From VXRJ01 sp964636705 (GTDB taxonomy: Bacteria > Acidobacteriota > Vicinamibacteria > Vicinamibacterales > UBA8438), in assembly GCA_964636705.1 (NCBI GenBank), contig CAZWUJ010000003.1, forward strand, positions 62,001 through 126,000: 64,000 nt of DNA, given 5' to 3'. The translations under genes were made by a program, and so were the position numbers. The notes under the pieces are model-generated. The model was given only the letters and a program-made list of their open reading frames with translations. It was not told the origin of the DNA and made no database searches. Positions 26,978-37,287 of this stretch are shown here, piece by piece. Position 1 is the first letter of the stretch; every line of letters starts with the position of its first letter.

Positions 26978-28230
26978 TGCGGCAACGGCGGTGGTGGCAC
27001 GCGCAATTGGTGCCACTCGGCCATCTGGGCTGGGGGCACCCGCTCAGCAAGCGGTAGCAGGGGATGCGGCGGGAAGGAAATCGCGAGGCGTGGCGGTCCC
27101 GCCGGGGCCGCCAGCGCAAGAAGGCGCCCACCCGTTGTGATCAGGGCCATGCGAGGCGCTGGAGCGTATTCTCCGTCGGCCTCGGGATCGGACGCCGGCA
27201 GCAGATACGGCGGCGAGGCCAACTCGCCGGGTGCGTCATAGCGGCCGGCCGGCTCGCCGGTCTCGGCGTCGAACAGGTGCACGGACTCCGATACGCCCGT
27301 CACCAGCAGGAGTGACCCGACCAGAATCGGCCCGCTGGTAGGTCGATAGTCCAGAAACCGGCGCCAGCGTCGCGCGCCACTTCGCTGATCCAGCGCGCGC
27401 AGTACGTTGTCGCGCGCCGTGAAATAGACCCGCGCGTCATCGACCGCGGGCATGCCGACGATGTCGCCGCCAGTGCGCCAGTTCCATTCGTGGCCGCCGT
27501 CGGAAAGCGCGAGTCGGTACAAGTGGCGGTCCGTCGATCCGACAAAGACGGCGTCATCGGACAGGATCCGCTGGGGCTGCCCACCCACCGCGCCCTGCCA
27601 TAGGATGTCTCCCGTGACGAGGGCCACAGCGAACACACGACCATCGTCTAGCGGCACGTAGAGTCGGTCGCCGGCAATAGTGGGCGCGACCCCGGGCGCT
27701 GTGCCGATCGAACGCCGCCACACCGCGCTACCGTCATGACCCCTCAGGGCGAACAGGTCTCCAGTGGCGGTCGCCGCGATCAACCATTCGCCCACGAATG
27801 CCAGCGGTCCGGCAATCGAAGTCTCGAACAAACGGGTCCATTGATGCAGGCCATCCGCCGCGCGACGGGCCGTCAATCGAGGCCCGTCGGCGACGACTAC
27901 CAGTTGCTGGCCGACCACCGGCGGTTGGTCCACCGGCTGTTCGACCGACCAGAGGATCTCTCCGGACTGGAGTTCAACCGCAGTCAGCCATCCGTTGCGC
28001 AAGGCGATGTAGGTGGTTCCGGCGTCCCACGCGGGCGCATGGAGGGGACCGGTGTCAAGCTGCAGTGTCCAGGCGACATCCACCGGTAGCAACCGCAGGG
28101 CCGACGCCCGTTCATCAGGGGTGCCTTCCGCCTGACCGTCAACAACCTGCGGAGCAATCCCGATCCAGCAGACCGCCGCACCCGCAACAAACGCACGGAT
28201 GCGCGCCCGACTGGCGCAACCGGCAGCCAT
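26974..28230 (-). CDS. PQQ-like beta-propeller repeat protein (BamB-like)
   Basis: 418 residues. Hydrophobic export signal (about 10-33), then six or more repeats of the type AvelqsGeilW: SGEILWSVE, DGLHQWTR, DGSAVWRR, TGDILWQG, GGHEWNWR, GARRWRRF. These form a PQQ-enzyme-like propeller in the periplasm. No PQQ-binding or calcium residues can be assigned. A BamB role is possible, but translational coupling to the histidine kinase (4-bp overlap) suggests it may instead act as a periplasmic sensory partner. Divergent from guaA. Confidence 0.75.
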   Translation of the reverse strand: MAAGCASRARIRAFVAGAAVCWIGIAPQVVDGQAEGTPDERASALRLLPVDVAWTLQLDTGPLHAPAWDAGTTYIALRNGWLTAVELQSGEILWSVEQPVDQPPVVGQQLVVVADGPRLTARRAADGLHQWTRLFETSIAGPLAFVGEWLIAATATGDLFALRGHDGSAVWRRSIGTAPGVAPTIAGDRLYVPLDDGRVFAVALVTGDILWQGAVGGQPQRILSDDAVFVGSTDRHLYRLALSDGGHEWNWRTGGDIVGMPAVDDARVYFTARDNVLRALDQRSGARRWRRFLDYRPTSGPILVGSLLLVTGVSESVHLFDAETGEPAGRYDAPGELASPPYLLPASDPEADGEYAPAPRMALITTGGRLLALAAPAGPPRLAISFPPHPLLPLAERVPPAQMAEWHQLRVPPPPLPQ

Positions 28231-28233
28231 CCC

Positions 28234-28239
28234 CGTATA
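28234..28239 (+). promoter_or_regulatory. Putative -10 box for guaA
   Basis: A consensus TATAAT in the 82-bp divergent gap, about 73 bp before the guaA GTG. No clear -35 precedes it. Confidence 0.35.
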
Positions 28240-28312
28240 ATAGCGGCAGCCGCGAGTTGTCCTGGCCCGGTCCTCCTTCCTTGCGGGGCATTCGCGATAC
28301 CTCCGTGGACAG

Positions 28313-29854
28313 GTGAACCATCAGACCATACTGGTTCTCGATTTCGGCTCCCAATACACCCAACTGATCGCCAGGCGCCTGCGCGAGTTGTCCGTCTATT
28401 CCGAAATCGTTCCCTTCGATACGGACGCGGCTGCGATTCGGGAGCGATGCGCGGCCGGAGTGATCCTCTCCGGCGGACCGTCGAGCCTTTCGGACGAGGG
28501 AGCCCCGCGGGTCGATCCAGCCATCTTCGAAACCGGGGTGCCGGTACTCGGTATCTGCTACGGGATGCAGGCGATGACCGGTGTGCTGGGAGGCGGCGTC
28601 GTGCCGGCAACGGAACGGGAGTACGGAGACGCCACTGTTACCCTGCAAGAACCGGACGGCCTCTTTGACGGCGTACCGGCCACGCTTCGCGTCTGGGCGA
28701 GCCATGGCGACCGGGTGAGCCACGCCCCCCCCGGCTTTCGGGTTACGGCGACCAGTCCCAACGCCCCGGTCGCGGCGATGGCCGACACTCGCCGGCGGTT
28801 GTACGGGCTGCTTTTTCACCCGGAAGTGGTCCATACCGAGTATGGCGCGCAGATCCTCCGAAACTTCACCGGCCGCGTCTGCGGTTGCGCTGGCGACTGG
28901 ACGATGGCTTCGTTCATCAAGGAGGCGACCGACCGGATCCTTGCGCAGGTGGGACCGGAGGGACGGGTCGTCTGCGGGCTGAGTGGCGGGGTGGACTCTA
29001 CCGTCACCGCACTGTTGATCCACCGGGCGATCGGCGATCGACTTACGTGCATCTTCGTCGACAATGGGCTGCTGCGGCTGAACGAGGCGAAGCAGGTGGA
29101 GGAGCGCTTCACGACCCGAATGCATCTGCCGCTCGTCTGCGAGGATGCGTCGGAAACATTTCTCAAGGCGCTGAGCGGGATTGCGGATCCCGAGGAAAAG
29201 CGAAAGATCATCGGACGTACCTTCATTAACGTCTTCGAAGCGGTAGCGGGACGACTCGGGCGCTTTGACTTCCTGGCGCAGGGAACGCTCTATCCCGACG
29301 TCATCGAGAGCGTGTCGGTAGTCGGGCCGTCGTCGGCGATCAAGAGCCACCACAACGTTGGCGGCCTTCCCTCACGACTTCGGTTCGAACTGGTGGAACC
29401 CCTGCGCGAGCTGTTCAAGGACGAGGTGCGCACGCTGGGAGGAGAGTTGGGGCTGGAGACCGACTTCGTCTGGCGTCAGCCGTTCCCGGGTCCGGGGCTG
29501 GCCGTCCGCATCCTTGGCGAGGTAACCGGGGACCGGCTCGATCTGCTTCGGCGCGCAGACGCGATCGTCGTGGACGAAGTCCGGCGTGCCGGACTGTATC
29601 GGAAGATCTGGCAGTCGTTCGCGGTGTTGCTGCCAGTCCAGAGCGTGGGAGTCATGGGGGACGGCCGAACTTACGAGTACACGGCAGCCATCCGCGCGGT
29701 GGAGAGCCGCGACGGGATGACCGCCGATTGGGCACGGCTGCCACACAACCTGCTGGCGTCAATCTCGTCACGCATCGTCAACGAAGTTCGCGGCATCAAC
29801 CGCGTTGTCTACGACATCAGTTCCAAGCCCCCCTCCACGATCGAGTGGGAATAG
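28313..29854 (+). CDS. guaA: GMP synthase (glutamine-hydrolysing)
   Basis: XMP + Gln + ATP to GMP. 513 residues. Class I glutaminase domain with nucleophile C82 in LGICYGMQ and His-Glu in LFHPEVVHT. ATP-pyrophosphatase domain with PP-loop GLSGGVDST near 225. The C-terminal dimerisation domain ends with the conserved DISSKPPSTIEWE. GTG start. It begins a plus-strand run through dnaE and recJ. Confidence 0.98.
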   Translation: MNHQTILVLDFGSQYTQLIARRLRELSVYSEIVPFDTDAAAIRERCAAGVILSGGPSSLSDEGAPRVDPAIFETGVPVLGICYGMQAMTGVLGGGVVPATEREYGDATVTLQEPDGLFDGVPATLRVWASHGDRVSHAPPGFRVTATSPNAPVAAMADTRRRLYGLLFHPEVVHTEYGAQILRNFTGRVCGCAGDWTMASFIKEATDRILAQVGPEGRVVCGLSGGVDSTVTALLIHRAIGDRLTCIFVDNGLLRLNEAKQVEERFTTRMHLPLVCEDASETFLKALSGIADPEEKRKIIGRTFINVFEAVAGRLGRFDFLAQGTLYPDVIESVSVVGPSSAIKSHHNVGGLPSRLRFELVEPLRELFKDEVRTLGGELGLETDFVWRQPFPGPGLAVRILGEVTGDRLDLLRRADAIVVDEVRRAGLYRKIWQSFAVLLPVQSVGVMGDGRTYEYTAAIRAVESRDGMTADWARLPHNLLASISSRIVNEVRGINRVVYDISSKPPSTIEWE

Positions 29855-29883
29855 GCGGCGCCCCGGGAAGGAGTCCTCCGGAC

Positions 29884-32800
29884 GTGTCCGATTTCGTCCA
29901 CCTGCACCTGCACACCGAGTTTTCCCTGCTCGACGGCGCCTGCCGCATCGGCGAGATGCTTGACCGCGTTGCGGAGCTGCGGATGCCGGCAGTGGCGGTG
30001 ACCGAGCATGGCAATCTGTTCTCGGCCGTCACGTTTCACGATGCGGCGCGCGAGCGGGGGATCAAGCCAATCATCGGGTGCGAGGTGTACGTCGCACCTG
30101 GCTCACGGACCGACCGTACCGGGCAGCCGGGCGACACGGCGAACCACTTGGTGCTGCTCGCGTCTAACCCCACCGGCTACCGCAACCTGATCAAGCTGGT
30201 GTCGTCCGGATACACCGACGGTTTCTACTACAAGCCCCGGATCGACAAGGACCTCCTCGCGGAGCACGCCACGGGGCTCATCGGACTGAGCAGTTGCCTC
30301 AAGGGGGAAGTAGCGCAGCGCCTGACCCGCCAGCAGACCGCTGAGGCGCGTGCGGCGGCCGCTACGTTCCGCGACATCCTGGGCGTGGGGAACTTCTACC
30401 TGGAGATGCAATACCAGGGCATCCCCGATCAGGAAGTGGTCAATCGGGGACTGCAGCCGATCGCGGCAGACCTCAACCTTCCGCTCGTCTGCACGAACGA
30501 CGTTCACTACGTGCAGCAGGCGGACTTCGAACCGCACGACGTCCTGCTCTGCATCGGTACGGGCAAGAACGTCGAAGACGAGAAGCGCCTCCGCTACCAC
30601 GGCGACCAGTTCTTCCTCAAGACACCGGAGGAGATGAAGGCGGTCTTCGGCGACTTTCCCCAGGCGCTTCGCAATACCCTGGCAATCGCCGAGCGGTGCG
30701 ACGTCGAGATCCCGGGGAACGTCTACCACCTGCCTCACTTCGAGGTACCGGAGCCCTTTGCAAGCCCGGATGACTACTTCGCGCACGTGACGCGCGAAGG
30801 GTTCCGGGAGCGGCTGAAACGGCTTGAGGATCATGCCGGCCGCGGCCTGCTCAAGCATTCACTCGACGAATACCGCCAGCGACTCGATTACGAGATCGGC
30901 GTAATCCAGAACATGGGCTTCGCCGGCTACTTCCTGATCGTCTGGGACTTCATCCGTTACGCGCGAGAGCGGGGCGTACCGGTTGGTCCGGGACGCGGTT
31001 CGGCGGCCGGAAGTCTGGTCGCCTACTCGCTTCGCATCACCGACCTGGATCCGCTGGAGTACGACCTGATCTTCGAGCGCTTCCTGAATCCGGAACGGGT
31101 TTCGCTCCCCGACATCGACATCGACTTCTGCGAACGCCGGCGCGGAGAGATCATCGAGTACGTCACCCGGAAGTACGGCCGCGAGAACGTTGCCCAGATC
31201 ATCACGTTCGGGACGATGAAGGCACGCGCGGTGGTGCGGGACGTCGGGCGCGTGCAGGGACTCTCCTACGCCGAGGCGGATCGGGTGGCCAAACAGATTC
31301 CCGCGACGCTCGACATGACACTGGAAAAGGCGCTGAACGAGAACCCGGTGCTCCGCGAGATGGTGCAGGGCGACGCCAGGGTCGAGAACCTGCTCAGGGT
31401 CGCGCGCCGCCTTGAGGGAGTGACCCGCCACGCATCGGTTCACGCCGCGGGAGTCGTAATCGCTCCGAAGGCAATCTCGGAGTTCGCACCGCTGTACAAG
31501 AGCCAGAAGGACGAGATCACGACCCAGTGGGGCTGGAGGGAAATCGAGCGCGTGGGACTGCTCAAGATGGATTTCCTCGGCCTGAGCACGCTGACGCTCC
31601 TGCACGACGCGGTCGAGATGATCGAGCGCACGACGGGAACCCGAATTGCCCTCGACGGCATTTCGCTCGATGACGCCCCAACCTACCGGCTGTTCGCCGA
31701 TGCCCAAACGAACGGCATCTTCCAGTTCGAGAGTTCCGGCATGCGCGAGGTGCTGCGCAAGGCGAAGCCTCAACGGTTCGACGACCTGATCGCGCTGAAC
31801 GCGTTGTACCGACCGGGACCGCTCGGTGGCGGCGTGATCGACGACTACATCAGGCAGAAGGAGGGCATGCAGAAGATCGCCCATGCCACACCGGAGCTCG
31901 AGCCCATTCTTCGCGAGACCTACGGCGTTATCGCCTACCAGGAACAGGTAATGCGAATCGCCGGGGAACTCGCCGGCTTCTCCATGGGCCAGGCGGACAT
32001 CCTCCGCAAGGCGATGGGGAAGAAGAACGAGGCGGTGATGGAAGGGCAGCGCGAGCCGTTCATGCAGGGCGCAGTGAAAGAGGGCCTGCCGCACGACACG
32101 GCAAGAGCGCTTTTCGACCGGATCAAGCACTTCGCGGGGTATGGCTTCAACAAGAGCCACTCGACTGCGTATGCGCTCCTCGCGTACCAGACGGGGTACC
32201 TGAAAGCGCACTATCCAGCGCACTTCATGGCGGCGCTGCTGACGATCGAGCGGCACAACACGGACAAGGTGGCGCTTTACATCGCCGAGTGCCGCGACCT
32301 CGGCGTGTCCGTCCTGCCACCGGACATCAACGCCAGCGATTGGCCGTTCGGCGTCACGGCGGACGGAATCCGGTTCGGCCTTTGCGCCGTCAAGAATGTG
32401 GGTGAGGGCGCCGTGGAGGCGATCCTCGAGGGGCGCCAGCGCGTGGAGCGATTTGCCTCGCTGCATCACTTCTGTGAAGAGGTGAGCCTGAGGCAGGTCA
32501 ACAAGAAGGCGGTCGAGAGCCTGGTCAAGGCGGGAGCATTCAACTCCTGTCGCGCGGAGTCCTCGCGGGCGATCGCAAACGAGGCCGACATGAGACGGTG
32601 GGGCGCCCAACTCATGGCGGGGATCGACTCGGCCCTCGACCAGGGTGCCCGGCGCCAACAGGATCGTGCGCAGGGTCAACATGACCTGTTCGGCGATGGC
32701 GAGGGCAGCGTGTTGAGCGAGGCGGTGAGGCGGCTGCCGGACGCTCGGCCCTGGACCGAGGCGGAACGGCTCGCCCACGAGAAGGAGGCGCTCGGCTTCT

Positions 32801-33387
32801 ACCTGAGCGGCCACCCGATCGACCGGTTTCGAGACGACCTCGCCCGGGCCGACGTCAAGCCGATAGAGAGCCTCGATCGCCCGGCGAAGTCCGTTCGCGT
32901 CGGTGGAATTGTCGCCGGCATACGTCGCCTGAAGACCAGGAAGGGCGATCCGATGGCAGTGATCACGCTCGAAGACCGGGGTGGCCGCATCGAGGCGGTG
33001 GTCTTCCCCGAGGCGTACCGAAAGTACGGCCGGATGCTGGAAGCCGATCGGCTGGTGGTGGTGGAAGGCAAGCTGGAAATCGACGACGAATCGCCCCGGC
33101 TCACCGTCAGCGATGTAAAGGAGCTCGACACGGTGCTGGGCGAAGCGGGGCGCCTCCTCGCAATCCGAATCGCGTCACCCCCCGCCGACAAGGCCATGTT
33201 CATGGCGTTGGCGGAAGTGCTTGGACGGCACTACGGCACGGGCAAGGTAGCGATCGATATGGAGCTCCGCGATCACGTGCCGCCAGTGCGGGTCCGCGCA
33301 GAACTGAGCCGGGCACGCGTCAATCCGTCCGAGGCCCTTGTCGCTGACGTCGAGACGGTCTGCGGGAAAGGGACCATCACCTGGTAA
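29884..33387 (+). CDS. dnaE: DNA polymerase III alpha subunit
   Basis: Replicative polymerase. 1167 residues from GTG 29884, preceded by GGGAAGGAG (29865-29873). The PHP domain starts at once (VHLHLHTEFSLLDGA). Polymerase palm has the catalytic aspartates in PDIDIDF (D410, D412). Fingers, the helix-hairpin-helix region and a C-terminal OB fold follow (KSVRVGGIVAGIR, from about 1000). A DnaE1-type replicase. The open frame continues upstream into the guaA end, but that is not coding. Confidence 0.97.
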   Translation: MSDFVHLHLHTEFSLLDGACRIGEMLDRVAELRMPAVAVTEHGNLFSAVTFHDAARERGIKPIIGCEVYVAPGSRTDRTGQPGDTANHLVLLASNPTGYRNLIKLVSSGYTDGFYYKPRIDKDLLAEHATGLIGLSSCLKGEVAQRLTRQQTAEARAAAATFRDILGVGNFYLEMQYQGIPDQEVVNRGLQPIAADLNLPLVCTNDVHYVQQADFEPHDVLLCIGTGKNVEDEKRLRYHGDQFFLKTPEEMKAVFGDFPQALRNTLAIAERCDVEIPGNVYHLPHFEVPEPFASPDDYFAHVTREGFRERLKRLEDHAGRGLLKHSLDEYRQRLDYEIGVIQNMGFAGYFLIVWDFIRYARERGVPVGPGRGSAAGSLVAYSLRITDLDPLEYDLIFERFLNPERVSLPDIDIDFCERRRGEIIEYVTRKYGRENVAQIITFGTMKARAVVRDVGRVQGLSYAEADRVAKQIPATLDMTLEKALNENPVLREMVQGDARVENLLRVARRLEGVTRHASVHAAGVVIAPKAISEFAPLYKSQKDEITTQWGWREIERVGLLKMDFLGLSTLTLLHDAVEMIERTTGTRIALDGISLDDAPTYRLFADAQTNGIFQFESSGMREVLRKAKPQRFDDLIALNALYRPGPLGGGVIDDYIRQKEGMQKIAHATPELEPILRETYGVIAYQEQVMRIAGELAGFSMGQADILRKAMGKKNEAVMEGQREPFMQGAVKEGLPHDTARALFDRIKHFAGYGFNKSHSTAYALLAYQTGYLKAHYPAHFMAALLTIERHNTDKVALYIAECRDLGVSVLPPDINASDWPFGVTADGIRFGLCAVKNVGEGAVEAILEGRQRVERFASLHHFCEEVSLRQVNKKAVESLVKAGAFNSCRAESSRAIANEADMRRWGAQLMAGIDSALDQGARRQQDRAQGQHDLFGDGEGSVLSEAVRRLPDARPWTEAERLAHEKEALGFYLSGHPIDRFRDDLARADVKPIESLDRPAKSVRVGGIVAGIRRLKTRKGDPMAVITLEDRGGRIEAVVFPEAYRKYGRMLEADRLVVVEGKLEIDDESPRLTVSDVKELDTVLGEAGRLLAIRIASPPADKAMFMALAEVLGRHYGTGKVAIDMELRDHVPPVRVRAELSRARVNPSEALVADVETVCGKGTITW

Positions 33388-33394
33388 GGACGCG

Positions 33395-35137
33395 GTGAAG
33401 AGCGACGGCCCCAACGGCAGCAACCCACCGATCTGGCGGCATCTGGCGCCGGGGGATCCCGCGGCGGCGAAGCGGATCGAAGCGGCGCTCGGTGTCCATC
33501 CCACCGTGGCTCGACTCCTGGTGCAGCGTGGCCTCGCGGATCCGGATGCGGCGAACGGCTTCCTCCATCCGAGCCTCGACCAGTTGCATGACCCCTCGGC
33601 GTTGACCGACCTGGACCGTGCCGCCGATCGGCTGCAGCAGGCGATCGCGCGGAACGAACCGATCACGATCCACGGCGACTACGACGCCGACGGCGTAAGC
33701 GCCACCGTCATGCTGCGCCGCGTTCTGGAAATGCTTGGCGCCGACGTAACCCACTTCATCCCGGAACGGCTGAGCGACGGCTATGGTCTTCAGCCGGAGA
33801 CGATCGACCGGCTGCGGGGCGAAGGCCGGCGCGTTGTCGTGACGGTGGACTGTGGCATCCGAAGTGATGCAGCCGCGGAACGGGCTCACGAGCTGGGCAT
33901 CGATCTGATCGTCACGGACCACCACGAACCGGGTGCGACGCTGCCCCGGGCGTTCGCGGTCATCAACCCGCGCCGGGCCGACAGCGTCTATCCCGATCGC
34001 AACCTCGCGGGGGCCGGAGTCGCTTTCAAGTTGGCGCAGTCACTCTGCCAGCGGACGGATCACGTGGCATGGCTGCCGGGTTTGAGCAAACTGGCTGCGA
34101 TTGGGACGCTGGCCGATGCAGTCCCGCTTCTGGGTGAGAACCGGATCATCGCCAGGGTAGGGTTGGAGCAACTCTCGAAGGGACCGAATGCCGTCGGATT
34201 GCAGGCGCTCCTCAATGCGAGTGGCCTGTCCGGGAAGGCAATTGACAGCGACGCGGTCGCCTTCCGCATCGCGCCTCGCATCAACGCCGCCGGACGGATG
34301 CGATCGCCCGAGCTTGCAACCCGCCTGCTGCTTGCCAACCGCCCCGAAGCGTCGGCGGAAGCACGTCGGCTGGCCGAGACTCTTGATGACGAGAACGCTC
34401 GGCGGCGTTCAACCGAAGCCGCGATCGCCGCCGAAGCCCGCCGGAAGGTCGAGAATGATCCGGAACTGGCGGCCGAACGCCTGCTCGTGGTTTGGGGCGA
34501 AGAATGGCATCGCGGCGTCATCGGCATCGTGGCCTCAAAACTGGTCGAGACGTTCGGGCGACCGGCGATTGTGCTGTCGATTGACGGTGGAGTGGCGCAT
34601 GGATCAGGGCGTAGCGTGCCCGGCTTCGACCTGCTGATGGCGCTCGAGACCTGCGCCGACCTCTTTACGCGTTTTGGGGGGCACCGCCAGGCAGCCGGCA
34701 TGGAGATCCCGGCCGACCGGCTCGCCGGGTTGCGCCACCGGCTTGCCGGGTACGCAAGGAGGCGCATCGATCCCGAAATGCTGGTTCCGGAGTTGAGAGT
34801 CGACGCCCCGCTGCCGCTCGATGCCATCAGCGGCAGGTTCGTCGCCGGACTCACTGCCATGGAACCCTTCGGGCCAGGAAACCCGCGACCCGTGTTCTCG
34901 GCCGACGGGGTGGACGTGGTCGAAGGACCGCGCCTGCTGAAGACACAGCATCTACAGATGACGGTGCGCCAGGGTACAGCACGCTTCCGAGCCGTCGCCT
35001 GGAGGGCGGCGGAGCGGATCGACCGGTTCACCGATCGCGGCGGCGGGATCGACCTCGCGTTCTCCTTGAATGAGAACAACTTCCAGGGCAGCACGTACAC
35101 CGAGCTGACCGTTGCTGACGCAGCGCCCGCCCGATAG
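33395..35137 (+). CDS. recJ: Single-stranded-DNA 5'-3' exonuclease RecJ
   Basis: 580 residues from GTG 33395 (AAGGA 4 nt upstream), 7 bp after dnaE. DHH phosphoesterase: IHGDYDADGVS (first Asp near 95), VTDHHEPG (D175-H177). DHHA1 part with GGHRQAAGMEI, then the OB fold (GPGNPRPVF). Works in recombination and mismatch repair; mutS and recN are also in the window. An earlier start inside dnaE is possible but unsupported. Confidence 0.95.
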   Translation: MKSDGPNGSNPPIWRHLAPGDPAAAKRIEAALGVHPTVARLLVQRGLADPDAANGFLHPSLDQLHDPSALTDLDRAADRLQQAIARNEPITIHGDYDADGVSATVMLRRVLEMLGADVTHFIPERLSDGYGLQPETIDRLRGEGRRVVVTVDCGIRSDAAAERAHELGIDLIVTDHHEPGATLPRAFAVINPRRADSVYPDRNLAGAGVAFKLAQSLCQRTDHVAWLPGLSKLAAIGTLADAVPLLGENRIIARVGLEQLSKGPNAVGLQALLNASGLSGKAIDSDAVAFRIAPRINAAGRMRSPELATRLLLANRPEASAEARRLAETLDDENARRRSTEAAIAAEARRKVENDPELAAERLLVVWGEEWHRGVIGIVASKLVETFGRPAIVLSIDGGVAHGSGRSVPGFDLLMALETCADLFTRFGGHRQAAGMEIPADRLAGLRHRLAGYARRRIDPEMLVPELRVDAPLPLDAISGRFVAGLTAMEPFGPGNPRPVFSADGVDVVEGPRLLKTQHLQMTVRQGTARFRAVAWRAAERIDRFTDRGGGIDLAFSLNENNFQGSTYTELTVADAAPAR

Positions 35138-35163
35138 AGTGAGTACGGAAACCGGCTTCTGAC

Positions 35164-37269
35164 ATGTGGCAACGACCTCTTCGGGTTGTGTTGGCCCTCT
35201 CGGTCGTGGCTTTCGCCATAGTCGTCGGGCTCGGTGTGCGTGACCGCGGCGCGCCGGTGACAACCGTTGCGCTCGACGGCGTCGACCCGGACGCAATCCT
35301 GCAGAGCCGGGGCGCACGAATCACGCTCGGCGATGGAACGGTCATCAAGGCGGACCAGCAGTTCGCGTACGCCGACGGCCGGTCACGCCTGGTGGCGGTG
35401 GATGTGGACGTGCCGGCGAACGACGAGCGGGGCGGCCTTGGGATTCGAGGAGACGAGGCTGCCGGCAGCCAGGACGAAGGCGAGTGGACACTGTCAGGCG
35501 GTGTGACGATTGAGACCGACGACGGCTTGACGGGCACCACCGAAGAAGCCACTTACGTCGATGGTGGAGGAATTGTCCGGATGCCGATGCCGGCCCGTTT
35601 CGAGCAGGGTTGGATGACCTTGACCGGTGGGATCTCCCGCTATGACCGCCGGCGCGGTGTGCTGCATCTCGATCGACACGCACGCGTGCAGTTGCGGACG
35701 GGCAACGGCGATACGGTGGGGGAGACCCGCATCGAGGCGGACCGTGCGCTCATCGTTCGGGCCGACGGATACATGCGTTTCGAAGAGAACGTCGTGATCG
35801 ACGCGGACGACCGGCGTATGGCGGGGGACGAGGCGATCGTCACATTCGACCCTGACGCCTCCCGCGTCGATGGTCTCGAGTTGGCGGGAGGGGCGCGCAT
35901 CGAAAGAGGCGCCGCAACACCTGGGAGCCTCCTTCGCACACTGTCGGCAGAGGTGATTGCCGTGTCGTACGTCAACGGCGCCGTCGAGCGTGCGGCGGTC
36001 GCCGGCGGTGGGCGCGTGGAGCTGTACGGCCCGGCGGGGACACCGGGCGCAACGATCACGGGCCGCACCATTGATCTATCGTTCGGAGGCGGCGCTGCCT
36101 CCGGAGGCGCGGACGAGCTGCGTGCACGTGATGGCGTCACACTCGACCTGCCCGCCGTCGATGGAGCCGCCCGCAGCATTCGCGCGGGTGAACTCGATCT
36201 CGCACTGGGCCGGTCCGCCGACCAACCCACGGTGGTCCGGTTCGACGACGCTGTCGAGTTCCGCGAAGCCGGTGAAGCGGAATCGGATGAACGGATCGTG
36301 CGTGCGGGACGGCTTGAGGCGGCGCTGCAGGAAAGCGCGACTCGCCTGGATGACGCCCGCTTCGACGGGGCGGTCGTGCTTGAAGCGGGCACAGTTCACG
36401 GTACGGCGGACGTAGCGACGTATGCTCCGGGCGACGCCAGTTTCATCCTCCTGACCGGCGGCGCGGGCAATCCGCCGCGCGTCGAGGATCGCTGGGGTTC
36501 AATCCAGGGCGCGACGGTCACGATCCTTCTTGACGGTCCTGACATCGAGGCAACCGACGCAGTGCGTGGGACTCTCCAGTTGGACGACGACCACGACGAT
36601 ACGGAAAGCGGATTGATGCGGCCCGGGCTCTTCGACGAGGGACCCCCGATCTACGCGACCGCGGAGCAGTTCGTCTACGATGCCGGCGAATCGAGTGCGA
36701 CTTACACCGGAGGCGCTCGACTCTGGCAAGGCGAGACCGAGATCCGTGCCGAAACGATCACCCTTGACGACGAAACGGGCAACCTGGAAGCGGTGCAGAG
36801 TGTCCGGACACGCACCACCATCGTCCGGCAGAATCATGAATCCGGCGAGGCGGAGCCGGCCAACACCGTCTCCCGCGGCAGCGCCTTCCACTATGACAAC
36901 AGTGCGCGTCAGGTCACATACACCGGGGAAGCGGTACTCGACACCGCCGGCACGGAACTCGCAGCGGATGTGATTGCACTTAGACTGAGTGACGATGCCA
37001 GAACACTGGAGCAGATAGAGGCAAGCGACGACGTGCGGCTGGCGCTCGATGGTCGTCGCGCGGCTGGTGCGACGCTCGCGTACGAGGACGGCAGCGGCCG
37101 TTACGACATCACGGGAACACCGGTTCGAATCGTCGAGGAGATGGGCGGTGGTTGCCGTGAAACAACCGGCCGGGCCGTCACGTTCTACGTCACGGGCGAT
37201 GCGGTGATCGTGGATGGAAGGGCGGAAGGGCGCACCGCATCCTCTGCCGGTCCGTGCCAGGAATTCTGA
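35164..37269 (+). CDS. LptC-LptA fusion, LPS transport bridge protein
   Basis: 701 residues. One N-terminal membrane helix (about 7-25), then an LptC-like periplasmic beta-jellyroll (about 40-250) with repeated TLSGGVTIETDDG-type strands. A further OstA-like stretch follows. A C-terminal LptA/OstA-N domain (about 490-690) holds AEQFVYDAGESSATYTGGAR and RLWQGETEIRAETI. LptC and LptA are separate small proteins in most bacteria and together carry LPS across the periplasm. lptB follows at 18 bp and supports the role. No separate lptA is seen nearby. Confidence 0.8.
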   Translation: MWQRPLRVVLALSVVAFAIVVGLGVRDRGAPVTTVALDGVDPDAILQSRGARITLGDGTVIKADQQFAYADGRSRLVAVDVDVPANDERGGLGIRGDEAAGSQDEGEWTLSGGVTIETDDGLTGTTEEATYVDGGGIVRMPMPARFEQGWMTLTGGISRYDRRRGVLHLDRHARVQLRTGNGDTVGETRIEADRALIVRADGYMRFEENVVIDADDRRMAGDEAIVTFDPDASRVDGLELAGGARIERGAATPGSLLRTLSAEVIAVSYVNGAVERAAVAGGGRVELYGPAGTPGATITGRTIDLSFGGGAASGGADELRARDGVTLDLPAVDGAARSIRAGELDLALGRSADQPTVVRFDDAVEFREAGEAESDERIVRAGRLEAALQESATRLDDARFDGAVVLEAGTVHGTADVATYAPGDASFILLTGGAGNPPRVEDRWGSIQGATVTILLDGPDIEATDAVRGTLQLDDDHDDTESGLMRPGLFDEGPPIYATAEQFVYDAGESSATYTGGARLWQGETEIRAETITLDDETGNLEAVQSVRTRTTIVRQNHESGEAEPANTVSRGSAFHYDNSARQVTYTGEAVLDTAGTELAADVIALRLSDDARTLEQIEASDDVRLALDGRRAAGATLAYEDGSGRYDITGTPVRIVEEMGGGCRETTGRAVTFYVTGDAVIVDGRAEGRTASSAGPCQEF

Positions 37270-37287
37270 TCGGCCGCACGCCCGTCC

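Noticed and set aside
30859..32814. 651-residue open frame opposite dnaE
   Set aside because: Lies wholly inside the conserved polymerase gene on the other strand; low-complexity composition and no motifs.
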